DNA of 64,000 bases from Paracidovorax cattleyae (GCF_900104515.1 NZ_FNJL01000011.1:62001-126000); one strand, 5' to 3'; shown: positions 25,641 through 35,177, counted from the first letter of the stretch. Numbers and translations are program-made. The notes: generated from the sequence alone by a model not told the origin.

Positions 25641-26516
25641 TCAGCGCACCAGTTGCACGCGGCCCATGATTCCGGCAGGCCGCAGCAGCAGCACCAGCGC
25701 CAGCACCACGAACGACAGCACGAGCTTGTACGACGGCCCCAGCAGCGGCACCGACAGCTCCTGCACCACGCACAGCACCAGCGCGCCCAGCACGGCGCCC
25801 ACCGGGCTGCCGATGCCGCCGAGCACCATGGCGGCGAACGCGGGAATCAGGCTCTCCCAGCCCATCTCGGGCGTGACGATGGCCTTCATGCCCAGCAGCA
25901 CGCCGCCGATGGACGAGAGCGCGCCCACCAGCAGCCAGAGGCTGAGCATCAGCCCGCCGGCACGGATGCCGCTGGCACGCGCCAGGTCGGCGCTGTCTGC
26001 CACGGCGCGCAGCTGGCGGCCGAAACTGGTGCGGTAGATGAGTACGAACACCACCGCCAGGCAGGCAGCGGCGATGGCCGCGATCAGCAGGTCGGCGGGC
26101 AGCAGGCGGATGCCGCCGAAGTTCCAGGCGCGCACGAGCGGCAGCTCGAAGGTGCGCTGGTCGTGCCCCGCGAAGAACGAGATCAGGCTGCGCAACAGGA
26201 AGCCCAGGCCGATGGCCGCGAGCATGGAGGCCACCATGGGCCGCCCGGCCAGCTTGCGGAAGATGAGCTGGTAAGAGCCGGCCGAGACCACCGCCGTCAC
26301 CGCCACGCTGGCGATGGCCGCCAGCCACAGCGGCACGCCGCCCAGCAGTTGCACGGCCACGGCGGCATAGGCACCGGTGGTCATCAGGTCGCCCGTGGCG
26401 GCATTGGGAAAGCGGTTGACGCCCATCACCAGGGTCATGGCCAGCGCTGGCAGGGCCACCACCAGGCCCTCGATCAATCCATTGATCAACAGGTTCGTGA
26501 AATCGATCCAGGTCAT
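25641..26516 (-). CDS. livH: Liv-type ABC transporter permease LivH
   Basis: Inner-membrane permease, 291 residues. Coupling loop FGRQLRAVADSADLARASGI (about 167-186) and AMVLGGIGSPVGAVLGAL (about 230-247) are typical LivH. ATG at 26516 is the first sensible start. It is 109 bases from the binding-protein gene; that gap shows no terminator. Confidence 0.88.
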   Translation of the reverse strand: MTWIDFTNLLINGLIEGLVVALPALAMTLVMGVNRFPNAATGDLMTTGAYAAVAVQLLGGVPLWLAAIASVAVTAVVSAGSYQLIFRKLAGRPMVASMLAAIGLGFLLRSLISFFAGHDQRTFELPLVRAWNFGGIRLLPADLLIAAIAAACLAVVFVLIYRTSFGRQLRAVADSADLARASGIRAGGLMLSLWLLVGALSSIGGVLLGMKAIVTPEMGWESLIPAFAAMVLGGIGSPVGAVLGALVLCVVQELSVPLLGPSYKLVLSFVVLALVLLLRPAGIMGRVQLVR

Positions 26517-26625
26517 TGCGTCATCTCGTGCATCGCCCCTGGCGGAGCCCGGGGCCGCCCGCCACTGCGATTCGCCAAAACCAGGGAAGCGGCGCGGCAC
26601 CGGGCCGCCCGCTGCCCGCCATCCG

Positions 26626-27846
26626 TCACATCGTGATGGACACCACGTCGCGCCGCACCAGCTGGCCCTTCTCGATCACGTACACGCCGAAGTCCGGCGT
26701 CGCATCGCCGTACTTGTCGAAGTCGAGCTTGCTGGAGGCGCCCTCGTAATTCACCTTGGCCTTCTTCGCGAGCTGCGCCTTGCCTTCCGCGAAGGTATAG
26801 ACGGCGGTGCCCGGTGCGTTGGAGACATCGCGGATCTTCGCGTTGACCTGCTCCACCGTGGCCCTGGCGCCCGCGGCCTCCATCGCCAGTGCCAGCGAGA
26901 TCACCATGTCGTAGGCCATGGCGGCGTAGATGTTGGTGGCGGCGGACTTTCCCGTGGCCTTGGCGTAGGCCGCGTCGAAATGCGCGAACGCGGTGCTCTT
27001 CTCGTTGGAGACCGTGTCCACCGAGATGATGCCCTCGCATACCTCGGCGCCCAGGGCCTTCACCAGATCGGGGTTGGCGGCCCAGCCGGGGATGATCCAC
27101 TTGTTTTCCGCACCGGACTGGAACCACTCGCGCAGGATGATGGTGGTGTCGGGCAGGTACGAGCCCATCACGATCACGTCGGGCCTGGCCGCCAGGATCT
27201 TCTGCAGTTCGCTGCGGTAGCTGGGACGGCTGGGCTCGTAGGTGACGTGGGCCACCACCTTGCCGCCGCGCTTTTCCCAGACCTTGGTGAAGCCTTCCAC
27301 GTTGCCCAGGCCCGAGGCGTTGTTGAACGCCATGGTGGCGGGCCGCTTGAAGCCGCGCTTGGCGCAGATCTCGGCGAAGGCCGCGCCGAAGCGGTCGTTG
27401 GTCGCCTGGAAGCGCCAGACGAGGTCCTTGGTGTCGAGCGTGGAAATGGCCGGTGCGCCGGACACGTTCATCTCGATGATGCCGGCCGCATCGGTCAGCG
27501 GCAGCACCGCCAGCGACACGCCCGAGGCCCAGGTCCCCAGCACCGCCTGCACCTTGTTCACCTCGATGAGCTTCTTGGCCGCCAGCACGGCGGCATCGGG
27601 CTTGGTCTGCGAATCTTCGGTGAACAGTTCCAGCTTGCGCCCGCCCGCGCCGCCTGCGGCATTCACTTCATCGACGGCCAGCCGGATGGCCTGCTGCATG
27701 CCCGGGCCGTAGGGGCTGCCCGCGCCCGTGATCGGCGTGAGCGACCCGATGCGGAACACCTCGCCCTGCTGGCTGAAGCCGATGGAGGGAAGGCATTGCA
27801 GGGCGGCCGCGGCGCCGCCGAGCTTCACGAAGTTTCTACGTTGCAT
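26626..27846 (-). CDS. Liv-type ABC substrate-binding protein
   Basis: Periplasmic binding protein (PBP type I, HAAT family), 406 residues. The N-terminus MQRRNFVKLGGAAAAL resembles a Tat signal, with cleavage near residue 25. Family features: SLTPITGAGSPYGPGMQQAI, EDSQTKPDAAVLAAKKLI, and the IPGWAANPDLVKALG region. It is the second gene of the operon after the amidohydrolase, so the ligand may be an amide or amidohydrolase product rather than a free branched amino acid; that is inference. Confidence 0.85.
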   Translation of the reverse strand: MQRRNFVKLGGAAAALQCLPSIGFSQQGEVFRIGSLTPITGAGSPYGPGMQQAIRLAVDEVNAAGGAGGRKLELFTEDSQTKPDAAVLAAKKLIEVNKVQAVLGTWASGVSLAVLPLTDAAGIIEMNVSGAPAISTLDTKDLVWRFQATNDRFGAAFAEICAKRGFKRPATMAFNNASGLGNVEGFTKVWEKRGGKVVAHVTYEPSRPSYRSELQKILAARPDVIVMGSYLPDTTIILREWFQSGAENKWIIPGWAANPDLVKALGAEVCEGIISVDTVSNEKSTAFAHFDAAYAKATGKSAATNIYAAMAYDMVISLALAMEAAGARATVEQVNAKIRDVSNAPGTAVYTFAEGKAQLAKKAKVNYEGASSKLDFDKYGDATPDFGVYVIEKGQLVRRDVVSITM

Positions 27847-27879
27847 GGTGGTCTCCGGTCGGGGGGAAAAGGGTGGAAA

Positions 27880-29112
27880 TCAGAGGGTGTTCCTGACGAC
27901 GGCACCGTCCTTGACGATGGCGCGGATGTGCTCGCCCTGCCCCAGCAGGCAGGCGATGTCGGCGAGCGGATCGCCGTCCACCAGCAGCAGGTCGGCGATG
28001 GCCCCCGGCGTGATTTCGCCGAGCTGGCCCTGCTGGCCCAGGATCTCGGCGCCGATCAGCGTGGCCTGCTGCAGCACCGGGCCGTTGCCCAGGATCTCGG
28101 CGCGCAGGCGCAGCTCGTCGGACTGCAGGTAGTGCGTCTCGGCCAGCAGGTCGCTGCCCAGGCCCATCTTCACGCCGGCCTTCGCCAGGATGCCGATGGC
28201 CTGCCGGCCCTGGCCGCGCACCGTGTCGATCTTGGCGATGGACACGGCCGGCAGGCCGTAGCGCCCGCCCTCGTTGGCCAGGCCCTCGTAGGTGACGAGC
28301 GTGGGCACCATGAAGGCGCCCGCCTCCGCCATCAGGTCGGCCGTGGCCGCATCGACCAGGTTGCCGTGCTCGATGGTGCGCACGCCGCAACGCACGGCGC
28401 GGGCGATGGCGCGCGGCGTGTAGGCATGGGCCATCACGTAGGTATTGGCGTTGTCGGCCTCCTCGACGATGGCGCGCAACTCCGCCTCCGAGTAGCCCAG
28501 GTTGCCGATCGGGTCGTTGGGCGAGGCCACGCCGCCCGAGGCCATGACCTTGATCTGCGTGGCGCCCTTCAGGATCTCCTCACGCACCGCGAGCCGGCAG
28601 GCATCCACGCCATCGACCACGCGGCCGATGTTGCCCAGCTTGTAGGCGCACGAGCACACATCCAGGTCGTCGTTGCGCTGCCGGAAATCCGCATGGCCGC
28701 CGGTCTGCGACAAAGCCTTCCCCGAGGGGAAGATGCGAGGGCCCTGCACCAGTCCCGTGCGCACCGCTTCGGCCAGCGACCAGTCCGCCCCGCCCGCGTC
28801 GCGCACCGAGGTGAAGCCGCGATCGAGCATGCCCTGCATGATCGGCAGCGATTTCAGCATGGTGAACACGTTCGGCATCTTCGCCACCGTGCCCAGGTTG
28901 AACGAAGACGCCACCACGTGCACGTGGCAATCGATCAGGCCCGGCATCAGCGTCATGCCGCGCGCGTCGATCTTCAGGGCGCTCTCGGGGGCCTGCACCT
29001 GCTCGCCCACCGCGGCGATGCGGCCGTCCGTCACCAGCACCGAGACGCCGGAGCGCAGCGTGAGCGCATGCACGTCCAGCACGCGGCTGTTTTCGATCCA
29101 GAGGGAAGTCAT
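27880..29112 (-). CDS. Metal-dependent amidohydrolase (prolidase/imidazolonepropionase-like)
   Basis: Cytoplasmic amidohydrolase-superfamily enzyme, 410 residues. Metal ligands are visible: HVH in GLIDCHVHVV (about 60-64), a Lys in QIKVMASGG (about 180), His in YVMAHAY, His in TIEHGNL, and Asp in GLGSDL. This pattern fits the Xaa-Arg/Xaa-Pro dipeptidase-like group with a carboxylated lysine. No signal peptide. First gene of the liv-type operon; it probably hydrolyses what the importer brings in. Substrate unknown. Confidence 0.82.
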   Translation of the reverse strand: MTSLWIENSRVLDVHALTLRSGVSVLVTDGRIAAVGEQVQAPESALKIDARGMTLMPGLIDCHVHVVASSFNLGTVAKMPNVFTMLKSLPIMQGMLDRGFTSVRDAGGADWSLAEAVRTGLVQGPRIFPSGKALSQTGGHADFRQRNDDLDVCSCAYKLGNIGRVVDGVDACRLAVREEILKGATQIKVMASGGVASPNDPIGNLGYSEAELRAIVEEADNANTYVMAHAYTPRAIARAVRCGVRTIEHGNLVDAATADLMAEAGAFMVPTLVTYEGLANEGGRYGLPAVSIAKIDTVRGQGRQAIGILAKAGVKMGLGSDLLAETHYLQSDELRLRAEILGNGPVLQQATLIGAEILGQQGQLGEITPGAIADLLLVDGDPLADIACLLGQGEHIRAIVKDGAVVRNTL

Positions 29113-29215
29113 GGGTTGTGTCGTCGTTGAATGGAAGAGCCGGCTTCGCAATTACTCATGGCACCGTGCACCTGCCTGGCACCCGCTGTTGCCGTGCACC
29201 CGTCCGGTGCAAAGA

Positions 29216-29268
29216 GATAAATCCCGGTAGCAGCAGGGGCCACACGGCTGTCACAGGACGCATTTATC
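29216..29268. promoter_or_regulatory. Inverted GATAAAT / ATTTATC pair in the LysR-amidohydrolase gap
   Basis: GATAAAT (29216-29222) and ATTTATC (29262-29268) form a 7-base inverted pair 39 bases apart in the divergent promoter region, extended by CCCGG/CGGG context. They stand out as AT-rich in this genome and could be a LysR target or overlapping promoter parts. The rest of the 223-base gap shows nothing else clear. Confidence 0.3.
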
Positions 29269-29335
29269 GGGCCAGAACAGGCCATGCCGCAATGCCTAAA
29301 ATCTCACTACCCCATGAGCAGCACTCATAGCCCCT

Positions 29336-30292
29336 ATGCGCCGCCTCTGCCCGACCATTTCCGAACTGAACGCTTTCCACTCCGCGGCAAAGCACCAGGC
29401 CTTCACCATGGCCGCGCGCGAGCTGTGCGTGACCCAGAGCGCCATCAGCCGCCACATCGCTTCGCTCGAGGAATACCTGGGCCAGAAGCTTTTCATCCGC
29501 AAGGCGGGGGGCCTGGAGCTCACGGACGCCGGCGCCACCTACCTGAACGCCACCCGCCCCGCGATGGCGGCGCTGGAGTCGGCGACGGCGCAACTCATGT
29601 CGTACGGCGGCAGCGGCGGCGCGCTCAATTTCTCGGTGCCGCCGACCTTCGCGGCGCAGTGGCTGTTCCCGCGGCTGGGGCACTTCAAGCGCACCCTGCC
29701 CCAGGTGGCGCTCAACTTCGTGCGCTACCAGCATGCGCACGATTTCGCGGTACCGCATGAATTCGACGCCGCCATCCAGTACGGCTACGGCAACTGGCCC
29801 AGCGCCAACGCCCGCTACCTGATCGGCAAGGAGACCAGCATCGTCTGCAGCCCCCAGCTGCGCGACACCCTGCGCCTGCGCACGCCGCAGGACCTGCAGC
29901 ACGCCACGCTGCTGCAGCACATCGAGGTTCCCCTGGCCTGGCACGACTGGATGGAGGCGCACCAGTGCGACACCGCCGGCAGCCGCTTCGGGCCGGGCTT
30001 CAACCTCTACTCGCTCATCATCCGCGCCGCGGTGTCCGGCTTCGGCGTGGGCATCGTGCCCACCTGCCTGGTGGAGGACGAACTGCAGGCCGGCTCGCTG
30101 GTGGAGCCGCTAGGGCGCCGGTTCGAAAGCCCCCTGGGCTACTACCTGTGTGCGCCCACGGCCCGCACCAACCTGTCGGTCTACAAGCTCGTGGCCGCGT
30201 GGCTGGAGCACTGCTGCAGCCACGCGCCCGCGGCGCATGGCACCGCATCCCCTGCGGACGGATGCATCTTCTGCTCTGCGGACACGCCCTGA
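29336..30292 (+). CDS. LysR-family regulator
   Basis: LysR regulator of 318 residues, GcvA/AmpR-like in the N-terminus. Helix-turn-helix at about 21-45 (AFTMAARELCVTQSAISRHI) and a LysR substrate domain. The C-terminal tail (about 290-318) is Cys-containing (CCSHA, GCIFCSADTP) and longer than usual. Divergent from the amidohydrolase-liv operon, which it most likely controls. ATG at 29336 is used; the SD is poor. Confidence 0.85.
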   Translation: MRRLCPTISELNAFHSAAKHQAFTMAARELCVTQSAISRHIASLEEYLGQKLFIRKAGGLELTDAGATYLNATRPAMAALESATAQLMSYGGSGGALNFSVPPTFAAQWLFPRLGHFKRTLPQVALNFVRYQHAHDFAVPHEFDAAIQYGYGNWPSANARYLIGKETSIVCSPQLRDTLRLRTPQDLQHATLLQHIEVPLAWHDWMEAHQCDTAGSRFGPGFNLYSLIIRAAVSGFGVGIVPTCLVEDELQAGSLVEPLGRRFESPLGYYLCAPTARTNLSVYKLVAAWLEHCCSHAPAAHGTASPADGCIFCSADTP

Positions 30293-30325
30293 ATCGCAGG
30301 AGGCCCGCCGACGGGAGCCCCGCCC

Positions 30326-31264
30326 TCAGCGCCGCGCCAGCGACCGCACCAGGCGCGCCGCCATGCGCGGGTATCCATTCTTCAGCGACCAGGGCCGCGC
30401 CAGCCGAGCCACGTGGCCTGCCAGCGAGGGCGGTCTTGCGTCCGGCACGGCCACGGCGAGTCTGCTGTCGCGCACCGCGAAAACGCGCAGATTGCCAGGG
30501 TAGATGCCGCCGGCCTCGCGATCGACGCGCCCGGGCCGGAATCCGTGCCGGTGCAACAGCGCTGCGAGCGTCTCTTCGCGGAAATAGCTCGCATGGGACA
30601 GGTGGAAGTTGGCGATGCCCAGCGACGACCAGTCGCCCGCGGTATCCGGCACCTCGACGACGAGGTGGCCGCCGTCGGGCAGCCAGTCCGCCAGGAGCGC
30701 GAGAGCGGCCCCGGGATCGGCGAGATGCTCCAGCACATGGAACATCGCCACGATCCTGGGAACGATCGGCGGACGGCCGGCACCGAGGAGCGGAGCGTGG
30801 ACCACCGCATCCTGCAGGCCCAGTACGCAAGAGGCATGGCGGGCCCCGGCGGCGGAAGGTTCGATGCCCCGCAGGCGCGTGGCCCCCGCCTGCCGGCAGG
30901 CATCGAGGAAATAGCCATAGCCCGAGCCGATCTCCAGCACGTCGTCCAGCGGACCGAGGTGGCCGGCCATCAGTTGCACGCGCAAGCGCGCTTCATGCCG
31001 ATAGACGGCGACCTGGCGTTCGGACGCTTCGAAGCCCATCAAGGCGCCGTAGAGCGACACGTAGAAGTCCTCGAGCTCCTGCGGCGGCAGCATGTTCCCG
31101 TAATAGATCATGCCGCAACCCTCGCACTCCCGGATACGCCCTGGCAGGAGGTACCGGTCGTAGCGCAAAAGCTCGCGCGACGCGGCAGAGCCGCAGACGG
31201 GACAGGGCCGCAGGCGCATCCTGGACCGCAGGCGCATCAGGGAAAGGAGCTCGGCAATCTTCAT
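30326..31264 (-). CDS. SAM-dependent methyltransferase with zinc-ribbon N-terminus
   Basis: Class I methyltransferase, 312 residues. An N-terminal four-Cys cluster (CPVCG at about 21-25 and CEGCG at about 47-51) is followed by SAM-binding motif I VLEIGSGYGYFLDA (about 107-120) and FHVLEHLADP. This arrangement is like C-methyltransferases that act on nucleotide sugars or polyketide-like substrates. No sugar or polyketide genes are near, so it is an orphan. An in-frame start at 31312 would add 16 residues. Confidence 0.75.
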   Translation of the reverse strand: MKIAELLSLMRLRSRMRLRPCPVCGSAASRELLRYDRYLLPGRIRECEGCGMIYYGNMLPPQELEDFYVSLYGALMGFEASERQVAVYRHEARLRVQLMAGHLGPLDDVLEIGSGYGYFLDACRQAGATRLRGIEPSAAGARHASCVLGLQDAVVHAPLLGAGRPPIVPRIVAMFHVLEHLADPGAALALLADWLPDGGHLVVEVPDTAGDWSSLGIANFHLSHASYFREETLAALLHRHGFRPGRVDREAGGIYPGNLRVFAVRDSRLAVAVPDARPPSLAGHVARLARPWSLKNGYPRMAARLVRSLARR

Positions 31265-31357
31265 GGCATCGGAACAGGCTGGAACGCCATGCGATGGCGG
31301 CGCTTCCGGCATGGCGCGGAAATGATGCCACGCACTGGCCCCGAGGCCGTGCGGACT

Positions 31358-32977
31358 TCAGCCGAACAGTGCCTTGTACTGCTCGCGCAGCAGGTTCTTC
31401 TGCACCTTGCCCATGGTGTTGCGTGGCAGCTCGGCGGCCACGAAGCAGCGCTTGGGAATCTTGAAGTTCGCCAGGCGTGCCTTGAGCGCGGCGATGATCG
31501 CCTCGCCATCGAGTTGCCCACCGGCCCTGGCAATCACCACCGCCACGCCCACCTCGCCGAAGTCCGGGTGCGGCACGCCCACCAGCGCGCTCTCGGCCAC
31601 GCCGGGCATCTCGTTGATGAAGCCTTCGATCTCGGCCGGATAGACGTTGTAGCCGCCGGAGATGATGAGATCCTTGCTGCGCCCCACGATGTGGACGTAG
31701 CCCCGCGCATCGATCTTGCCCACGTCGCCCGTCTTGAACCAGCGGCCGCCCTGCCCGTCAACGGCGAACTCCTCCCGCGTCTTCTCCGGCATGCGCCAGT
31801 AGCCCTGGAACACGTTGGGCCCCTGCACCTGGATGTGGCCGATCTCGTCGGTGGCCACCGGCTGCCCCGCATCGTCCACCACGCGCAGGCCCACGCCCGG
31901 CAGCGGGAAGCCCACGGTGCCGCCGCGGCGCTCCTCCTGCCCGCCGTGGCGCGCGTCGGCCGCATACGGATTGCTGGTGAGCATGATGGTCTCGCTCATG
32001 CCATAGCGCTCCAGGATGGTGTGGCCCGTGCGGTCCTGCCACTCCTTGAACGTCTCGATCAGCAGCGGCGCGGAGCCGGCCACGAACAGGCGCATGCGGG
32101 CCGTGCTCTCGCGGTTCAGCGCGGGCTCGGCCAGCAGCCGCACATAGAGCGTGGGCACGCCCATGAACACGGTGGCGCGCGGCATCGCGGCGATCACCGC
32201 CTTCGGGTCGAACTTCGCGAACCAGACCATCGGGCTGCCGTTGATGAGTGCCCCGTGGATCGCCACGAACAGGCCGTGCACATGGAAGATAGGCAGCGCA
32301 TGGATCAGCACGTCGCCGGGCTTCCAGCCCCAGTAGTCCTTGAGCACCAGCGCGTTCGACAGCAGGTTGCCGTGCGTGAGCATCGCGCCCTTGCTGCGCC
32401 CCGTGGTGCCGCTGGTGTAGAGGATGGCGGCGAGGTCGTCCGCCGACCGTGCCACCGGCTCGTGCACGCTGGAGTGGTGCGTCGCGCGCTCCAGCAGCGT
32501 GCCCGAGCGGTCATCGCCGAGCGTGAACACGTGCGCCGTGCCGGCCGTGAAGGCCAGCTTGGAGACCCAGCCGAAATTCGCCGGCGTGCAGACCACCACC
32601 GCCGGCTCGGCATTGCCGATGAAATACTCGATCTCCGCGCTCTGGTAGGCGGTATTGAGGGGCAGGAACACGAAACCCGCGCGCAGCGTCGCGAGGTACA
32701 GCAGCATGGCCTCGACCGATTTCTCCACCTGCACGGCGATGCGGCTGCCCTCGGGCAGCTTCAGCGAGGCAAGCAGATTGGCGATGCGCGCGCTGGCGTG
32801 CTCCAGGTCCGCCCAGCTGTAGTGCAGGGGCAGGCCCTCGGGCGACGTGGTCTCCACGGCGATCCCGTCCAGGTCCGCCGGAAACGCGGAGCGCAGGGCG
32901 CTGTAGAGGTTCTGGTGGCCTGCGGCCGGCGCGGAGGCCGGCGTGCGGGAAGGCGATGCGAGCGGTTGGGAAGACAT
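31358..32977 (-). CDS. matB: Malonyl-CoA synthetase MatB
   Basis: ATP-dependent ligase making malonyl-CoA from malonate; 539 residues. AMP-binding motif ILYTSGTTGRSKGAML (about 186-201), GVPTLYVRLL, RYGMSETIM (about 310), GDVGKIDARGYVHIVGRSKD, and C-terminal catalytic Lys in PRNTMGKVQK. Family assignment to MatB rather than general acyl-CoA ligase rests on these motifs plus the malonyl-CoA decarboxylase in the same cluster. Confidence 0.88.
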   Translation of the reverse strand: MSSQPLASPSRTPASAPAAGHQNLYSALRSAFPADLDGIAVETTSPEGLPLHYSWADLEHASARIANLLASLKLPEGSRIAVQVEKSVEAMLLYLATLRAGFVFLPLNTAYQSAEIEYFIGNAEPAVVVCTPANFGWVSKLAFTAGTAHVFTLGDDRSGTLLERATHHSSVHEPVARSADDLAAILYTSGTTGRSKGAMLTHGNLLSNALVLKDYWGWKPGDVLIHALPIFHVHGLFVAIHGALINGSPMVWFAKFDPKAVIAAMPRATVFMGVPTLYVRLLAEPALNRESTARMRLFVAGSAPLLIETFKEWQDRTGHTILERYGMSETIMLTSNPYAADARHGGQEERRGGTVGFPLPGVGLRVVDDAGQPVATDEIGHIQVQGPNVFQGYWRMPEKTREEFAVDGQGGRWFKTGDVGKIDARGYVHIVGRSKDLIISGGYNVYPAEIEGFINEMPGVAESALVGVPHPDFGEVGVAVVIARAGGQLDGEAIIAALKARLANFKIPKRCFVAAELPRNTMGKVQKNLLREQYKALFG

Positions 32978-33083
32978 GGTTGGCAATGATCGACGAAAAG
33001 GAATCAGGAAAGACAACGGGAAAGGGGGGATGCCGGAGGGCGGTGGAGTGCAGTAGCGATGGGCAGCATGGCTGGCGCTTCTC

Positions 33084-33875
33084 TCAGAATTGCGGAGGCC
33101 GCTTCTCGAGGAAGGCCGCGATGCCCTCGCGGTGCTCCGCGCCGGCCGCGTAGGCATACGGGTCGGACAAGGCCTGCGGCACACCGCACCCGCCCTGCCG
33201 GCACGCACGCAGCGTCTGCTTGTTGAGCCGAGCCGCCCGGGGCGCGAGCGCCGCGATGCGTTCCACGCTCGCCCACGCCTGCGCGGCCAGTCCGTCGTCC
33301 GCCACCACGGCCGCCAGGAAACCCTGCGCGGCCAGCGGCCCGGCACCGAACGTGGCGGCCTCCAGCAGCATGCGGCGGGCCAGCGCGTCGCCCACGGCCT
33401 GCGCCACCAGCGCGGCCTCGCGCGGCGCCATCGGAAACCCCAATCGCGCGATCGGCGCACCGAAGCGCGCGGATTCCGCGGCGAGCCGCACGTCGCAGCA
33501 GGCCGCGATCTCCACCCCCGCGCCCATGCAGGCGCCGCGGATCGCGGCCACGATCGGCACGTCGCACGCCAGCATCGCCGACAGCCCGCCCCACACATCG
33601 CGTTCATGGAAGTCGCGCAGGCTGTCGGGATCGAACCGGAACACCGGGTATTCGGAAATGTCGCCCCCGGCGCAGAAGGCATCGCCAGCCCCCTCGATCA
33701 GCACGCAGCGCGCGTCCGCACGGGCCTGTATGCCCTCGAACACCTCCCGCAACTGCCGCCACATCGCCCGCGACATGGCATTGAGCCGCCCAGGATGCCG
33801 CAACGTGACACGCACGATGCCGCGCCCTTCCTGCGCCGCGGCCTCCGGCCACACAACCCCGACCTCGCCCGCCAT
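33084..33875 (-). CDS. Enoyl-CoA hydratase/isomerase family protein
   Basis: Crotonase-fold protein of 263 residues. Oxyanion-hole segments are GDAFCAGGDISEY (about 65-77) and RGACMGAGVEIAACCD (about 115-130). The second position usually Glu in hydratases is occupied by a segment RFGAPIARLGFPMAP, and a clear pair of catalytic Glu residues is not obvious, so hydratase, isomerase or another CoA reaction is possible. It lies between matB and the Bug protein gene. Confidence 0.82.
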   Translation of the reverse strand: MAGEVGVVWPEAAAQEGRGIVRVTLRHPGRLNAMSRAMWRQLREVFEGIQARADARCVLIEGAGDAFCAGGDISEYPVFRFDPDSLRDFHERDVWGGLSAMLACDVPIVAAIRGACMGAGVEIAACCDVRLAAESARFGAPIARLGFPMAPREAALVAQAVGDALARRMLLEAATFGAGPLAAQGFLAAVVADDGLAAQAWASVERIAALAPRAARLNKQTLRACRQGGCGVPQALSDPYAYAAGAEHREGIAAFLEKRPPQF

Positions 33876-33966
33876 TCGATATCCCCTCGTTTTGCGAAAC
33901 CACCGCCATCATCCCAGGCCAGTACGCCCACTGGCGCTTGAACCACCACAGCGCCTCAGATCCGAT

Positions 33967-34161
33967 GGCCGCGGAGCAGGCCAAGGCGAGCAGACGCCGT
34001 GGAACCGGCTCCGCCGGGCCACCGGCGTCGTCCCCCCTTCCGCGCGCAGCGCGAGAAGGGGCTGAGGGCCGCGGCTCCGAGCCTGCCTGCGCAGGCTTGG
34101 ACGTGCCCGAAGGGCTGCCGTCTCTGGCGGCTGCATGGAAGGCGCGCAGCGCCTCAGGGGG
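33967..34161 (+). repeat. Dispersed intergenic repeat, copy 2
   Basis: Starts GGCCGCGGAGCAGGCCAAGG, then CAGACGCCGTGGAACCGGCT, GGGCCACCGGCGTCGTCCCC, GAGAAGGGGCTGAGGG, and ends CGCCTCAGGGG two bases before the Bug gene stop. It matches copy 1 at 14324-14450 (opposite strand), with about 70 extra bases in the middle (34055-34125), which contain another inverted segment (GCCTGCCTGCGCAGGC). No gene is visible in the 288-base gap 33876-34163. Confidence 0.8.
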
Positions 34162-34163
34162 GT

Positions 34164-35177
34164 TCACTCCAGCTTCGCGCCAGAAGCCTTCACGACCTGT
34201 GCCCAGCGCTTCACCTCCGCCCCCACCATCGCGCCGAACTGCGCCTGCGTGAGCCCGCCATAGTCCGCGCCGTTCTTGGCCCACACGGCCTTGATCTCCT
34301 CGGCCGCGCCGATGCGCCGCACCTCTTCCACGATGCGCGCCTGCAGGTCCGGCGGCGTGCCGCGGGGCGCCCAGAGACCGTACCACGTGGTCACCGTGTA
34401 GTCCGGCAGCCCCACCTCGGCCGCGCACGGCACATCCGGGAAGGCCGGGTTGCGTTGCCTGCCCGACACCATCAGCGCACGGATGCGCCCGCCCTTGATG
34501 TGCGCAGCGGAAGAACCCAATCCGTCGAACATCATGTCCACATTGCCGCCGATCAGGTCCTGCAGCGCCGGCCCCGCGCCCCGGTACGGAATGTGCGTGA
34601 TGAAGGTATTGGACTGCAGCTTGAACAGCTCTCCCGCCAGGTGATGGGACGTGCCCGATCCCGCCGACGCGTAGTTGAGCTTGGCCGGGTTGCGCCGTAC
34701 ATGGTCGAGGAAGGCCGGGAACGCCGTGAACGGCACATTGCGCGGATTCACCACCAGCACCTGCGGCACGTTGGCCAGCAGCGCCAGCGGGACGAAATCC
34801 TTTTCGATGTCGTAGTCGAGCCGCGGGTACATCGACGGTGCGATCACGTGGTGCGTACCGCCCATGAACAGCGTATGGCCGTCCGGCACCGCCTTGGCCG
34901 CATAGCTCGCTCCCACCGTGCCGCCGGCACCGCCGCGGTTGTCGATGACCAGCGTCTTGCCGGTGGACTTGGAAAACTGCGCCGCCAGCGGGCGCGCGAA
35001 CGCATCGGTGCCGCCGCCGGCGGGGAACGGCACCACCAGCGTGACCGGCTTGGCCGGCCAGGGGTCGTTCGCGAGGGCGCGGCCGGCCGCGAGCGCGAGG
35101 CCCGAAGCGGCAGCCCCGCGCAGCAGGGCGCGCCGGGGCAGCGCCGAGGCGGGCGCCTGGAAAGGATTCACTGGCAT
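34164..35177 (-). CDS. Bug/TctC-family solute-binding protein
   Basis: Periplasmic binding protein of the tripartite tricarboxylate family, 337 residues. N-terminal signal with ALPRRALLRGAAASGLALA (Tat-like RR), mature part with VPFPAGGGTDAFARPLA (about 50-66), VIDNRGGAGGTVGAS (about 77-91) and PDGHTLFMG. These proteins bind small carboxylates. In this cluster malonate is the likely ligand; no TctA/TctB membrane genes are nearby, as is common for Bug proteins. Confidence 0.88.
   Translation of the reverse strand: MPVNPFQAPASALPRRALLRGAAASGLALAAGRALANDPWPAKPVTLVVPFPAGGGTDAFARPLAAQFSKSTGKTLVIDNRGGAGGTVGASYAAKAVPDGHTLFMGGTHHVIAPSMYPRLDYDIEKDFVPLALLANVPQVLVVNPRNVPFTAFPAFLDHVRRNPAKLNYASAGSGTSHHLAGELFKLQSNTFITHIPYRGAGPALQDLIGGNVDMMFDGLGSSAAHIKGGRIRALMVSGRQRNPAFPDVPCAAEVGLPDYTVTTWYGLWAPRGTPPDLQARIVEEVRRIGAAEEIKAVWAKNGADYGGLTQAQFGAMVGAEVKRWAQVVKASGAKLE

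Noticed and set aside
26462-26486. GATCAATCCATTGATC, similar to an FNR/TTGATCAA palindrome
   Set aside because: It lies within the first codons of livH (INGLIEG) and no promoter is beside it.
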